Below are positions 19,400-28,404 of a stretch of DNA of 64,000 bases, in pieces. The notes below the pieces were generated by a model that saw only the letters and a list, made by a program, of their open reading frames with translations, made no database searches and was not told the DNA's origin. A program made the translations under genes and the position numbers. This DNA comes from Rhizobium oryzihabitans. Lineage in GTDB: Bacteria > Pseudomonadota > Alphaproteobacteria > Rhizobiales > Rhizobiaceae. The stretch lies in contig NZ_CP048635.1 of NCBI RefSeq assembly GCF_010669145.1, positions 682,001 to 746,000 on the forward strand, read 5' to 3'. Every line of letters starts with the position of its first letter. The first letter of the stretch is position 1.

Positions 19400-19573
19400 A
19401 TGCCCACCCTCTTCCGCTTCACGATGATACTGGCGACCATTGCGGGGTTGATCTATGGCGGCATGGTGCTGCTTGTCATGTTCGTTCAGCCACGCGACCG
19501 CGAAGTGACCGTGCGCATTCCTTCCGAGCGGCTGAACCCACCGGCGGCTGAGCCGGCCAGGCGCACCCCATGA
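19400..19573 (+). CDS. Small single-pass membrane protein upstream of xerD
   Basis: An ATG frame of 57 residues: [10 protein letters not shown], hydrophobic core [19 protein letters not shown], then a short basic/proline-rich tail [20 protein letters not shown] is just upstream of the ATG. Its stop overlaps the xerD start (ATGA at 19570-19573), which argues for translation coupled with xerD. No family recognised with confidence. It is too short for routine length cut-offs and is easily missed. Confidence 0.7.
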   Translation: MPTLFRFTMILATIAGLIYGGMVLLVMFVQPRDREVTVRIPSERLNPPAAEPARRTP

Positions 19574-20565
19574 ACGCTCAGGCGGCAGGAGGGCGCGATG
19601 GCGCGCGGCTGGAAAGCTTTCTGGAAATGATGAGCGCCGAGCGCGGCGCCGCCACAAACACACTCTCTTCCTATGAGCACGATCTTTCCGATCTGCGCGA
19701 ATTTCTCGGCCAGCGCGGCCAGTCTTTGACGGAAGCGGGCACCCCGGACCTCTCCGCCTATCTGACCCATCTTTCCGCTCAGGGCTTTGCCGCCACTTCA
19801 CAGGCAAGACGCCTGTCCTCCATGCGGCAATTCTATCGTTTCCTCTATTCGGAAGGGCTGCGCAGCGACGATCCAACCGGCATCATCGACGCCCCGAAAA
19901 AAGGCCTCACCCTGCCGAAAACAATGAGCGTCGACGATGTGAACAGGCTTCTTGCCCTTGCCGCGCAGGAAGCCGCCACATCCGGTCCCGGCCAGCTTGC
20001 CCGCATCCGCATGCATCTGCTGCTCGAGCTTCTTTATGCCACCGGCATGCGTGTGAGCGAACTTGTCTCGCTGCCGGTTAAGGTGCTGCGTCAGGAAGGC
20101 CGCTTCCTGATGATCCGCGGTAAAGGCAACAAGGACCGCATGGTTCTTCTTTCCCGCGCCGCCATCGAGGCGATGGAAAAATACGAGGCTGCCAGAAAGG
20201 CGCTCGCGCCGGAGAAAAGCAGGGCGGCCGCTACGCAGAAAAAACCGGAGACACAGGAGAGCCCGTGGCTGTTTCCTTCGAATAGCAAGGAAGGTCACCT
20301 GCCCCGCCAGGTCTTTGCCCGCGACCTCAAGGATATTGCCATTCGTGCGGGTCTGACCCCATCCGCGGTATCACCGCATGTCCTGCGTCATGCCTTTGCC
20401 AGCCACCTTTTGCAGAACGGCGCTGACTTGCGCGCCGTGCAGGAACTGCTGGGCCATTCCGACATTTCCACGACACAAATCTATACACATGTGCTGGAAG
20501 AACGCCTGCAAGAGCTGGTACAAACACATCACCCCCTTGCCAAACAGGGCAAAAACCTTGATTAG
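19570..20565 (+). CDS. xerD: Site-specific tyrosine recombinase XerD
   Basis: With XerC it resolves chromosome dimers at dif, under FtsK control. 331 residues: SAM-like N-terminal domain (residues 10-95) and a catalytic domain with arginine in TGMRVSE (about 160), lysine in KGNKDR, HVLRHAF (about 270), LGHSDIS and the tyrosine nucleophile in IYTHV (about 304). A 30-residue insertion after KALAPEK is rich in K/E and family-variable. This is the housekeeping recombinase, not a mobile-element integrase: it sits in a core block with accA. Confidence 0.94.
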   Translation: MNAQAAGGRDGARLESFLEMMSAERGAATNTLSSYEHDLSDLREFLGQRGQSLTEAGTPDLSAYLTHLSAQGFAATSQARRLSSMRQFYRFLYSEGLRSDDPTGIIDAPKKGLTLPKTMSVDDVNRLLALAAQEAATSGPGQLARIRMHLLLELLYATGMRVSELVSLPVKVLRQEGRFLMIRGKGNKDRMVLLSRAAIEAMEKYEAARKALAPEKSRAAATQKKPETQESPWLFPSNSKEGHLPRQVFARDLKDIAIRAGLTPSAVSPHVLRHAFASHLLQNGADLRAVQELLGHSDISTTQIYTHVLEERLQELVQTHHPLAKQGKNLD

Positions 20566-20627
20566 AGCGACCGGAACCGCCGGATAATCCGGTCAAACCT
20601 TGCGCAAAACGATCGGAAACGGATCTC

Positions 20628-21581
20628 ATGCACAATTATCTCGACTTCGAAAAACCTATCTCGGACCTTGAAGGCAAGATCATCGAGCTGAAGAAGCTTG
20701 CCGATGAAGACGAGAGCATAGACACCTCGGAGGAGATCAACCGTCTGGAATCGCGCGTCAACGATGCGATGCAGGACATCTATTCCAAGCTGAACGCCTG
20801 GCAGAAAACGCAGGTCGCGCGCCATCCGCAGCGCCCGCATTTCGTCGATTACGCCAAGGCGTTGTTCACCGATTTCACGCCGCTTGCCGGCGACCGCAAA
20901 TTTTCCGAGGACGCGGCTATTCAGGCGGGCCTTGCCCGCTTCAACGGTCAGCCCGTCGCCATCATCGGCCAGGAAAAGGGCAACGACACCAAAAGCCGCC
21001 TGAAGCACAATTTCGGCAGCCCGCGCCCGGAAGGTTACCGCAAGGCGATCCGCGTGCTGGAGCTGGCTGACCGTTTCTCGCTGCCGGTCATAACCCTCAT
21101 CGATACGGCAGGCGCCTATCCTGGCGTCGGCGCGGAAGAGCGCGGCCAGGCCGAAGCCATCGCCCGTTCAACGGAAATGTGCCTCAACGTCAAGGTGCCT
21201 ATCGTCTCCGTCGTCATCGGCGAAGGTGGTTCGGGCGGCGCCATCGCGATTGCCACCGGCAACCGCGTCTACATGCTCGAACATGCGATCTATTCGGTGA
21301 TCTCGCCGGAAGGTGCAGCCTCCATTCTCTGGCGCGATTCGACCCGCGCCAAGGAAGCTGCAACCAATATGAAGATCACCTCGGAAGATCTGAAATCGCT
21401 TGGCGTTATCGACGGGATCATTCCCGAACCGATCGGCGGCGCACACCGTGCACCGGAAACCGTGATCGGTGCGACCGGCGATGTCATCGCCAAGGCGCTG
21501 GCCGATCTCTCCCAGCGTTCCGGCACACAGCTGCGCGCTGAACGCCGCCAGAAGTTCCTGGATATTGGCCGGAATCTCTAA
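20628..21581 (+). CDS. accA: Acetyl-CoA carboxylase carboxyltransferase subunit alpha
   Basis: Transfers carboxyl from biotin carboxyl carrier protein to acetyl-CoA, giving malonyl-CoA for fatty acid synthesis, together with AccD. 317 residues, full length. [18 protein letters not shown] is the standard N-terminus; [32 protein letters not shown] and [13 protein letters not shown] are the crotonase-fold CoA and carboxybiotin sites. Downstream of xerD on the same strand with a 62-base gap. Confidence 0.97.
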   Translation: MHNYLDFEKPISDLEGKIIELKKLADEDESIDTSEEINRLESRVNDAMQDIYSKLNAWQKTQVARHPQRPHFVDYAKALFTDFTPLAGDRKFSEDAAIQAGLARFNGQPVAIIGQEKGNDTKSRLKHNFGSPRPEGYRKAIRVLELADRFSLPVITLIDTAGAYPGVGAEERGQAEAIARSTEMCLNVKVPIVSVVIGEGGSGGAIAIATGNRVYMLEHAIYSVISPEGAASILWRDSTRAKEAATNMKITSEDLKSLGVIDGIIPEPIGGAHRAPETVIGATGDVIAKALADLSQRSGTQLRAERRQKFLDIGRNL

Positions 21582-21772
21582 CGCCGGCCTTATTTTCCTT
21601 GAATATCGCCCCAACTCGGCCATAGTCCGGTCACATCAAAAGATGTATCGGCGGCCGCGGGGCGGGTCCGATTTGAGTTAAGAAGATGTAAACGGTTAAT
21701 ACCGTATTTAAAATACACGCGTGCTGGTGTAGAACTTGCGCCGCTTCGTGCCATCGTCTTTCGGATCAGATC

Positions 21773-23074
21773 ATGCGTTTGACACATTTTGCCCTTCTCG
21801 CCTGCACCGCGCTCATTCTTACCGGCTGCAACGATACGCTCGAAACCGTGGAACGCGACGTTTCCCACGTCAAGAACAAGGTCGATTACCCGCTGTCTCC
21901 GTCCATTCTGGCCGAGATCGACAAAAGGGGCATGGACCGCACCTCGCCGATCATGATCCGCATCTTCAAGGAAGAAGGTGCCTTGGAAATCTGGAAGGCC
22001 AGACGCGACAACCGCTTCGAGAAGATCGCCGGTTACGAGATTTGCGCATGGTCCGGCAAACTCGGACCGAAGGTGAAGGAAGGCGACCGGCAGGCGCCGG
22101 AAGGTTTCTACAACCTGACGCCCGCGCACCTTAATCCAAACTCGAAATATTATCTCGCCATCAATACCGGCTTCCCGAACCGCTACGATGCCGCCAATGG
22201 CCGCAACGGCACCAATCTGATGATCCATGGCGCCTGCTCATCGTCAGGCTGTTATTCGATGACGGATGCGCAGATTCTTGAAATCTATGGTTTTGCCCGT
22301 GACGCCTTCAAGGGCGGCCAGAAGACCGTGCAGCTGCAGGCCTTCCCGTTCCGCATGACGGCGGAGAACATGGCCCGCCATCGCCAGAGTGAGCATCTCG
22401 AATTCTGGAAGATGCTGAAGGTCGGTTACGACAACTTCGAAGTGACCAAGCGCCCGCCGGAAGTGAATGTCTGCGAGAAGAAATACGTCTTCAACCAGCA
22501 GACGGAAGGCGGCAGCTTCAACGCCTCCGCCCAATGCCCGGCCATGAGCACGCCGCCGGCGCTTGTCAGCGCGCTTTCGAGCTACGAGAAGACCTACGAT
22601 CTCGCCTATGAAAAGGCGATGTCGAAATATGACGGCATGGCCTGGTACGACCCGAGCGAGGCGGAGCGCAAGGCGCTGGTCGCCGAAAAGCGCAAGGGCC
22701 GCGAACCTGCCTATGCGCCAACCGGCTCGGCGCTAAAGGCCGGCAAGCTGATGAAAGAAACGGAATATGCCGCGCTGATGGAGAAGAAGGCGCAGCAGGT
22801 CACGTCGTCCTCACCGGCGACCACCGCAACAGCCTCGTCCCTGCGCGGTCCGCGTCCTTCCGCTGTTCAGCCCGCCGCTCCGCAATCGAACCCTGCCCCG
22901 GCAGCACCGACAATGGTTGCCGCTGCCACTCCGGCGCCTGCAGCTGCCGGTCAGGGCGGAACTGCCGCCCAGGGCATCCCGGTTCCGGCTTTGAACCCGC
23001 TCGCCTATTCCGCCGCTCCACAACCGGAAGCGCCGGAAAAGAAGCCGTTCTGGAAGTTCTGGGCCAAGGAATGA
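21773..23074 (+). CDS. L,D-transpeptidase lipoprotein (YkuD/YafK-like)
   Basis: 433 residues. A lipoprotein signal (ALLACTALILTGC, lipobox LTGC) anchors it in the envelope. The catalytic L,D-transpeptidase core contains MIHGACSSSGCYSMTD (histidine near 151, catalytic cysteine near 160) and NTGFPNRYDAANGRNG upstream. Such enzymes form 3-3 peptidoglycan crosslinks or cut/attach proteins to peptidoglycan; rhizobia use many of them, especially for polar growth. The C-terminal 100 residues are alanine/proline-rich and low complexity. Its stop overlaps the next gene. Confidence 0.88.
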   Translation: MRLTHFALLACTALILTGCNDTLETVERDVSHVKNKVDYPLSPSILAEIDKRGMDRTSPIMIRIFKEEGALEIWKARRDNRFEKIAGYEICAWSGKLGPKVKEGDRQAPEGFYNLTPAHLNPNSKYYLAINTGFPNRYDAANGRNGTNLMIHGACSSSGCYSMTDAQILEIYGFARDAFKGGQKTVQLQAFPFRMTAENMARHRQSEHLEFWKMLKVGYDNFEVTKRPPEVNVCEKKYVFNQQTEGGSFNASAQCPAMSTPPALVSALSSYEKTYDLAYEKAMSKYDGMAWYDPSEAERKALVAEKRKGREPAYAPTGSALKAGKLMKETEYAALMEKKAQQVTSSSPATTATASSLRGPRPSAVQPAAPQSNPAPAAPTMVAAATPAPAAAGQGGTAAQGIPVPALNPLAYSAAPQPEAPEKKPFWKFWAKE

Positions 23075-23307
23075 GCGGCACAGCCGAGATCGTTTATGAT
23101 TTGAGGGGGCTTAAATGCCCCCTTCCGGTTTTGAGAAGCCGCAAGAAGCTTGCGGCGCTGAAGGCGGGCGATGTCTTGACTGTCGAGACGACCGATCCGC
23201 TGGCCGTGATCGATATTGCCCATATGTGCAATGAGGACGGGCATAGGCTGGTGGAGACGGTTGCGCTGGATAAGGGGCATCGGTTTCGGATCGTAAAAGG
23301 GGCGTAA
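23071..23307 (+). CDS. TusA/YedF-family sulfur carrier protein
   Basis: 78-residue member of the TusA/SirA-like family. The conserved LRGLKCPLPVLRSRK contains the CPxP motif whose cysteine carries a persulfide sulfur. The rest (VLTVETTDPLAVIDIAHMC) follows the alpha/beta two-layer fold. It overlaps the L,D-transpeptidase stop by four bases and is co-translated, but no functional link between the two is evident. Which sulfur relay it serves cannot be told here. Confidence 0.9.
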   Translation: MSGTAEIVYDLRGLKCPLPVLRSRKKLAALKAGDVLTVETTDPLAVIDIAHMCNEDGHRLVETVALDKGHRFRIVKGA

Positions 23308-23335
23308 TTCGCTGCGTTTTAACCTTCGAGCCTGC

Positions 23336-23515
23336 GGTTTACCCCCTCTGTCCTGCCGGACATCTCCCCCTCAAGGGGGAGATCGGATGGGGCAGCCGCT
23401 CGTTTTCTCACAACGTCTGCAATTGCAGTTAAGATGCCCATAAAGATATTCGGAGCAGGCCTCTTGCCAATCTCCCCCCTTGAGGGGAGATGCTCGGCAG
23501 GGCAGAGGGGGTAAC
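23336..23515. repeat. Composite inverted palindromic element (different sequence family)
   Basis: GTTTACCCCCTCTGTCC with CATCTCCCCCTCAAGGGGG near 23337-23381 faces its inverted, imperfect copy (CTCCCCCCTTGAGGGGAG and GGCAGAGGGGGTAAC) near 23470-23515. Each end has its own hairpin built on CTCCCCC/GGGGGAG. Same architecture as the elements at 9469 and 17278 but different core sequence. It occupies a convergent intergenic gap. Confidence 0.75.
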
Positions 23516-23548
23516 CACGGCTGTGAATGTTGAAAAGCGCCGCGTGCC

Positions 23549-24703
23549 CTAAAACCGCAACCCGGAAACCGCCAGCGGATTATCCGTCATCGCCTGCCTG
23601 TCCGGCCGGTCGATGCCCGGCGCGCCGGTGAAGGCGGCAAACAGGTCCTGCACGAAAGCCTCCGGCAAATCCTTGGTGATCAACACCATGCGCGTGCGCT
23701 GATCGGATGGATCCGGCCAGGCTGCGAGGCGTTCGGGCGTGTGGAAAATACTCTGGACCCCATGCAGCACCAGCGGCCGGTCCGGATTATCCGACAGCTT
23801 GACGACGGCCTTCATGCGCAACAGCTTTTCCCCATGCGCCGAGCGCAGCAAATCCACGAACATATCGATCGCCATCGGGTTGATCGGCTTGTCATGAACA
23901 ATCGAGAAAGAGCGGATCGATGCATCGTGACGGTTCACATCGTGATGGTGACGGTGATGGTCATCATCATCGCCATGATGATGGTGATGGCCGTGCCCGA
24001 GGTGGTCATGGTCGTGATGGTGGTGATCATGTGCCGCCTCCTCACCCAGCCAGCGGCCGACATCGGCATTTTTGCTGCCGGGATCGTAAAGGCCGTTGTC
24101 CAGAAGTCCCGCAGCACTCCAGTCGGCCTTGTCGCCATCCTCGATTGTCGCGCGCGGATTGAGGGCCTGAAGACGCGCCGTCAGCGCCGAAATCGCGGAA
24201 GCGTCGGCAAGCTTGCGCTTCGTCATCACCAGCCGGTCTGCCACGGCCGCCTGTTTCACTGCCTCCTCATGATTGTCGAGGGTGGAAAGGCCATTCACGG
24301 CATCCACCACCGTGACCATGCCATTCAGGACGAAATTCTGCGCGATCACCGGGTTGCCCATGACCGATTGCATGACAGGAGCGGGATCAGCCAGGCCGGT
24401 CGTCTCGATCACGACACGCTTCACCGGCTTCAGCTTGCCGGTCTGGATGCCGTCCATCAGTTCCGCCAGCGTATCCACCAATTCGCCGCGAACGGTGCAG
24501 CACAGGCAACCTTCCGCGAGTTCGATGATCCCCTCGCCTGCGCTTTCAACCAGCATGTGATCGATGCTGACATCACCGAATTCATTGATGATGATCGCGG
24601 CATCGCTCATCTCAGGGTCTTTGAGAAGCCGGTTGAGAAGCGTCGATTTTCCGGCGCCGAGAAATCCGGTGATGATGGAAACCGGTATACGATCGCGAGA
24701 CAT
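23549..24703 (-). CDS. CobW/COG0523-type GTPase, probable zinc metallochaperone
   Basis: G3E-family P-loop GTPase, about 384 residues. P-loop TGFLGAGKST (12-21), metal-binding CLCC (66-69) in EGCLCCTVRG, ETTGLADP (Walker B region) and a CobW C-terminal domain. Between the domains (about residues 225-262) is a long histidine/aspartate-rich linker with many HHH runs, typical of zinc-handling members. Start chosen at 24703 (MSRDRIPVS); the frame further upstream has no family similarity and crosses the probable promoter. A Zur-like palindrome lies about 95 bases upstream. Zinc rather than cobalt is inferred. Confidence 0.88.
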   Translation of the reverse strand: MSRDRIPVSIITGFLGAGKSTLLNRLLKDPEMSDAAIIINEFGDVSIDHMLVESAGEGIIELAEGCLCCTVRGELVDTLAELMDGIQTGKLKPVKRVVIETTGLADPAPVMQSVMGNPVIAQNFVLNGMVTVVDAVNGLSTLDNHEEAVKQAAVADRLVMTKRKLADASAISALTARLQALNPRATIEDGDKADWSAAGLLDNGLYDPGSKNADVGRWLGEEAAHDHHHHDHDHLGHGHHHHHGDDDDHHRHHHDVNRHDASIRSFSIVHDKPINPMAIDMFVDLLRSAHGEKLLRMKAVVKLSDNPDRPLVLHGVQSIFHTPERLAAWPDPSDQRTRMVLITKDLPEAFVQDLFAAFTGAPGIDRPDRQAMTDNPLAVSGLRF

Positions 24704-24795
24704 GCCTTGCCTGTATGTTGAGGGCCGCTCCGGCACAACCGGAACCGCGCGATAAAAACAGAAATCGCCCGGGCCCTGAGACCGCGAGCGACACT

Positions 24796-24808
24796 GTAAT
24801 ATCATAAC
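24796..24808 (-). promoter_or_regulatory. Candidate Zur-binding site upstream of the CobW-type gene
   Basis: GTAATATCATAAC fits the dyad pattern GTnATnnnATnAC seen in proteobacterial Zur boxes and lies in an AT-rich patch within otherwise GC-rich sequence, about 95 bases before the start of the His-rich GTPase gene. Assignment rests on pattern and gene function. Confidence 0.4.
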
Positions 24809-24880
24809 AGATCAGGCCTGCGAATACCCAATCCGCAAAGCGCGTCCGCCCTCGTCCATTGAAGAGAGCGGTGCCGACAA

Positions 24881-26050
24881 TCAAAATGTCGGGCGCGGGA
24901 TCGGGATAGGCACGTTGGCCAGCTCACCCTTGCCGGCAGCTCCCTTAACGGTGTTGACCGCCACTGTCTCGCTGCCTGGAATGAGGCCGGCGAAGGAATA
25001 TTCCGGCGGGCGGGTCATTTCCGTGACGTAGGGCGAGTGGATGACCATCCGGCCCGCCTCATCGCGGCTTTCGCTGCGCACCTTGGCGGCCTTCGGATTG
25101 CAAATCTCGGCACTCACGTCATTTACTTCGCCGGTGTCGCCATAGGGCGCCAGCGAGGCGAGCGAAACACCCTGGCCCGACGGCGCGGTGAGACCCATCT
25201 GCAGAAGATCGGCCGACTGATCGGTTCGACCGGCAAGGCTATCTGCGCCCAGAACGACGGTGATGACCGAACGGCCGTTGCGCACGGCGGATGACACCTG
25301 GTTGAAACCGGACGCACAGATGAAGCCGGTCTTCATGCCGTCCGCACCGTCGAAGCGGCCGACCAGCATGTTGAAATTCGCATAGTTCTTTTTGCCGGTG
25401 GTAACGCCCTCAAGAGAGAAATAACCGGCATATTCCGGGAATTCCCGCTTGATGATCAGGGCCAGAAGGGCAAGGTCGCGCGCGGTCGTATATTGCCCTT
25501 TGCCGGGCAATCCGTTGGCATTGACGTAACGGGTGGAGCTCATGCCCAGCCGTTGCGCCTGCGCGTTCATCTGCGCCACGAAATTCTCGCTGGTGCCGCC
25601 GATGGTTTCGGCGATGGCGACCGCGATGTCATTGGCGGATTTGATGAGCAGCAGCTTCAGCGCGCTGTCCATCGTCAGCTTCTGGCCCGGCTTGAAATAC
25701 ATTTTCGAGGCCGGCTGGTCGGCGGCCTTCTTGCTCATCACCACCTCGGTCTGCGGGCTGAGCTTGCCGGCCTTCATCTGCGAAAAGGCGATATAGGCGG
25801 TCATCAGCTTGGTCAGCGAGGCCGGATACCACTTGCGGAACGCTTCCTGATGGGAAATCACCTTGCCGGTTTTGACATCGACCACCATTTTCGGATTGGC
25901 ATTCGCCACGGGTGCTGCGGCAACAAGGCCTGCGGTCATGATGGCAACGACTGCGGAGAGCCGCCGGGCGGCGTTTGGCGATTTGAATATCTGTGGCAAG
26001 GCTTGTCCTCGAATTCCCGTCTTCGGTCGGGGAATGGCAATATTCACCAT
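24881..26050 (-). CDS. D-alanyl-D-alanine carboxypeptidase (PBP5/6 family)
   Basis: Low-molecular-mass penicillin-binding protein trimming terminal D-Ala from peptidoglycan stem peptides. SxxK is ASLTK (catalytic serine near residue 78), SxN is KSANDIAVA and KTG is MKTGFICASG, all intact. An N-terminal hydrophobic export signal ends at APVANA. Start taken at 26050 behind AGGA; an in-frame ATG at 26077 is possible. 389 residues. The C-terminal region has a divergent PBP5 C-domain and no clear amphipathic anchor. Divergent from the M20 hydrolase gene. Confidence 0.92.
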   Translation of the reverse strand: MVNIAIPRPKTGIRGQALPQIFKSPNAARRLSAVVAIMTAGLVAAAPVANANPKMVVDVKTGKVISHQEAFRKWYPASLTKLMTAYIAFSQMKAGKLSPQTEVVMSKKAADQPASKMYFKPGQKLTMDSALKLLLIKSANDIAVAIAETIGGTSENFVAQMNAQAQRLGMSSTRYVNANGLPGKGQYTTARDLALLALIIKREFPEYAGYFSLEGVTTGKKNYANFNMLVGRFDGADGMKTGFICASGFNQVSSAVRNGRSVITVVLGADSLAGRTDQSADLLQMGLTAPSGQGVSLASLAPYGDTGEVNDVSAEICNPKAAKVRSESRDEAGRMVIHSPYVTEMTRPPEYSFAGLIPGSETVAVNTVKGAAGKGELANVPIPIPRPTF

Positions 26051-26163
26051 ATATGTCCTAGCAATGGCAAAGTACATTGATTACGTCAATTATGCGGCGC
26101 ACTATCCACCGCGGAGGATAGGCTTTTGCGACATACCGCACCGATAAACCCAGGAATGAACGA

Positions 26164-27327
26164 ATGCCGATTTTGAACAGAGCCGCCGAACTTCAGCAGG
26201 AAGTCAGCGAATGGCGGCGTCACCTGCACGAAAACCCCGAGATTTTGTATGATGTCGACAACACCGCGGCCTTCGTTGCGGAGAAGCTGAAATCTTTCGG
26301 CGTTGACGAAATCGTGACCGGCCTTGGCCGCACGGGCGTGGTCGGCATCATCAGGGGCAATGTTGCGGGTGAGCGCACAATCGGCTTTCGCGCGGATATG
26401 GATGCTCTTCCCATTCTCGAGGAAACCGGCAAGCCATGGGCTTCCAAAACGACAGGCGCAATGCATGCCTGCGGTCATGACGGTCACACCGCAATGCTGC
26501 TCGGCGCCGCAAAATATCTTGCCGAAACACGCAATTTCGCCGGCTCGATCGCCGTCATTTTCCAGCCCGCCGAAGAAGGTGGCGCGGGCGCGCTCGCCAT
26601 GGTCGAAGACGGCCTGATGGAGCGCTTCGGCATTAACGAGGTCTACGGCATGCACAATATGCCGGGCATCCCGCTCGGCTCCTTCGCCATCCGCAAGGGC
26701 GGCATCATGGCGGCCCCGGACAAGTTTTCAATCACGGTCAAGGGCCGCGGCGGCCATGCGGCGCAGCCGCACCGCACCATCGATCCGATCACCATTGGCG
26801 CACAGATCGTCGGCAACCTGCAGATGATAGCCTCACGCAACGCCGATCCGATCCGCTCGGTGGTCGTCTCCGTCACCCGCTTTCACGCCGGTTCCAGCCA
26901 CAACATCATCCCCAATGATGCGCTGATCGCCGGCACCGTGCGCAGTCTGGACGAGACGGTGCGTGATCTCGCGCAAGATCGCATCAAGCAGATGGCGGAA
27001 GGTGTGGCACTTGCAAACGGCGCGGAAGCCGAGGTCGTCTATGAGCGTTATTGCCCGGTAACCTTCAACCATGCGGACGAGACCGACCACGCCATTCGCG
27101 TCGCCCGCGATGTCGCGGGTGAGAGACATGTCGATCCCGATGTCGACCCTTCCATGGCGGGCGAGGATTTTTCCTTCATGCTGAAGGAAAGGCCGGGTGC
27201 CTTCATCTTCATCGGCAACGGCGATTCGGCTGGCCTTCACAATCCCGGCTACGATTTCAACGACGACGCCATCGCCTACGGCATTTCCTACTGGGTGAAA
27301 CTGGCCGAACAGCGCCTGACGGCCTGA
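26164..27327 (+). CDS. M20 family amidohydrolase (hippurate-hydrolase-like)
   Basis: Zinc-dependent aminoacylase/carboxypeptidase of the M20D family. 387 residues; metal and catalytic motifs are FRADMDALPI, HACGHDGHTA and FQPAEEGGAGA, and the lid/dimerisation domain contains GRGGHAAQPHRTIDPI. Relatives hydrolyse N-acyl amino acids, hippurate or IAA conjugates; which one is acted on here is not evident. Single gene, followed by a 9-bp perfect hairpin (27360-27368 / 27381-27389) that may end the transcript. Confidence 0.92.
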   Translation: MPILNRAAELQQEVSEWRRHLHENPEILYDVDNTAAFVAEKLKSFGVDEIVTGLGRTGVVGIIRGNVAGERTIGFRADMDALPILEETGKPWASKTTGAMHACGHDGHTAMLLGAAKYLAETRNFAGSIAVIFQPAEEGGAGALAMVEDGLMERFGINEVYGMHNMPGIPLGSFAIRKGGIMAAPDKFSITVKGRGGHAAQPHRTIDPITIGAQIVGNLQMIASRNADPIRSVVVSVTRFHAGSSHNIIPNDALIAGTVRSLDETVRDLAQDRIKQMAEGVALANGAEAEVVYERYCPVTFNHADETDHAIRVARDVAGERHVDPDVDPSMAGEDFSFMLKERPGAFIFIGNGDSAGLHNPGYDFNDDAIAYGISYWVKLAEQRLTA

Positions 27328-27422
27328 TTGCCGGCTGATACGAAGAAAGCGGAGGAACAGATCAACCGTGGCAAAGAACGCGGTTGATCCGCCGGCGACG
27401 GCAGGTTAAAGAGCAATTCAGT

Positions 27423-27736
27423 GTCCACGTAGCTCAGCAGGATAGAGCACAGGATTCCTAAGGCAAATTGGGGGTTGCGCCCGGAAACGACGCAATCGAT
27501 CTGCTCAAAGTCGGGGAAAGCTTCGCTGGTCTTCCAGCATGCCAATCCCGAGCCAAGCTCCGGAGAAATCCGGTGAAGGTGTAGAGACTGGATGGGCAGC
27601 ACCTAAAGGCCTGATGGCTCATGGTGAAGGGACAGTCCAGACCACGAACGTTCTGTCCGATGACGACGGGACGGCGGCTAAAGCCGAAGTGGTATGAATC
27701 CTGGGGTCGGAGGTTCGAATCCTCTCGTGGACACCA
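27423..27736 (+). tRNA. tRNA-Arg(CCU) interrupted by an intron
   Basis: Exon 1 (27423-27459) gives acceptor GTCCACG, D-arm GCTC/GAGC, anticodon stem CAGGA and loop TTCCT, with anticodon CCT at 27457-27459. Exon 2 (27697-27736) gives AATCCTG, variable loop, T-arm GGAGG-TTCGAAT-CCTCT, acceptor CGTGGAC, discriminator A and encoded CCA. Without the 237-base insert the exons fold as a normal cloverleaf. Reads AGG codons. Confidence 0.93.
27460..27696 (+). other. Group I intron in the tRNA-Arg anticodon loop
   Basis: 237 bases inserted right after the third anticodon base. P1 is visible: exon bases TTCCT (27455-27459) pair with GGGGG (27470-27474), leaving the canonical U-G pair at the 5' splice site. 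A GAAA tetraloop hairpin CCGGA-GAAA-TCCGG fits P5/P6, and AGACTG (27585-27590) with CAGTCC (27633-27638) fits P7. The last intron base is G (27696). No ORF or homing endonuclease is encoded. Self-splicing group I introns at tRNA-Arg(CCU) are known from Agrobacterium. Confidence 0.9.
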
Positions 27737-27930
27737 TTTTCCTGAATATTATCCCGTGAAAACAATAGATTAGGCGTCTTTCGCGAGGACTGATCCACCT
27801 CAGTGGCGTCGGCAGGATGCAATCAAATTCCCGTGATATGGCTATTTTGCACGTCTCGTTTCCCTCGATAACCTCGCGCCTTCACAACACACGCCTATCT
27901 AAGTCACTGAAGAACGTCGAAGGAGGCATA

Positions 27931-28239
27931 ATGATCGACCAATATGGCCCGCACGTGCAGATGGGCACGCTTGCTGAGCAAATGGCCGCCCGGTATCAGA
28001 AGGACACAAACCTTGAATTGGAATCGCACCTGGCGCACTACATGGAAGAGGTCGAGGTGAACATCAAAGCCGACAGCTTCGACCATATTGGTTTTATGAA
28101 CAAGATCAGCGGTCGGCTGACGACGACGCTTGCGGGAACCATCGACCCGAGGCGACGGGATTTTCTCCAGGCTGTGGTGATCGCGCTTCAAGACCGGGTT
28201 GATCGTCACCCATTCGATGTTGCTGTCGGCAACACCTAG
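27931..28239 (+). CDS. Hypothetical protein, 102 residues
   Basis: Starts MIDQYGPHVQMGTLAEQMAARY; the ATG at 27931 is preceded by GGAGG with good spacing, so the longer frame from 27817 is not used. Predicted mostly helical, acidic, soluble, no signal or membrane segment. I do not recognise a family. It lies just downstream of the intron-bearing tRNA in a stretch of accessory character, next to the DUF2161 gene on the same strand. Confidence 0.6.
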   Translation: MIDQYGPHVQMGTLAEQMAARYQKDTNLELESHLAHYMEEVEVNIKADSFDHIGFMNKISGRLTTTLAGTIDPRRRDFLQAVVIALQDRVDRHPFDVAVGNT

Positions 28240-28404
28240 ACGCGCCGGTCGCGCTGAAAATCTGATCGACTTGGCTGCATCGTCGAAAAGCAAGGGCTGA
28301 CGAAGGCCCCGGACGCGACAGATGCGGCTCCGCCGCCAGTGGGCGGTGATCCTGGGCGGCGTTCCATGTATTGTCGACAGACGATTCTCCGTCAGAGTGC
28401 ATCC

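Noticed and set aside
19570..20565. Tyrosine recombinase as mobile-element integrase
   Set aside because: Sequence and core neighbourhood fit housekeeping XerD; no tRNA or att site beside it.
23920..24162. Histidine-codon rich repeat-like DNA as a microsatellite
   Set aside because: Explained by the His/Asp-rich linker of the CobW-type GTPase.
27619..27822. Minus-strand frame with RIRTSDPRIHTTSAL
   Set aside because: This is the well-known spurious translation of tRNA antisense sequence.
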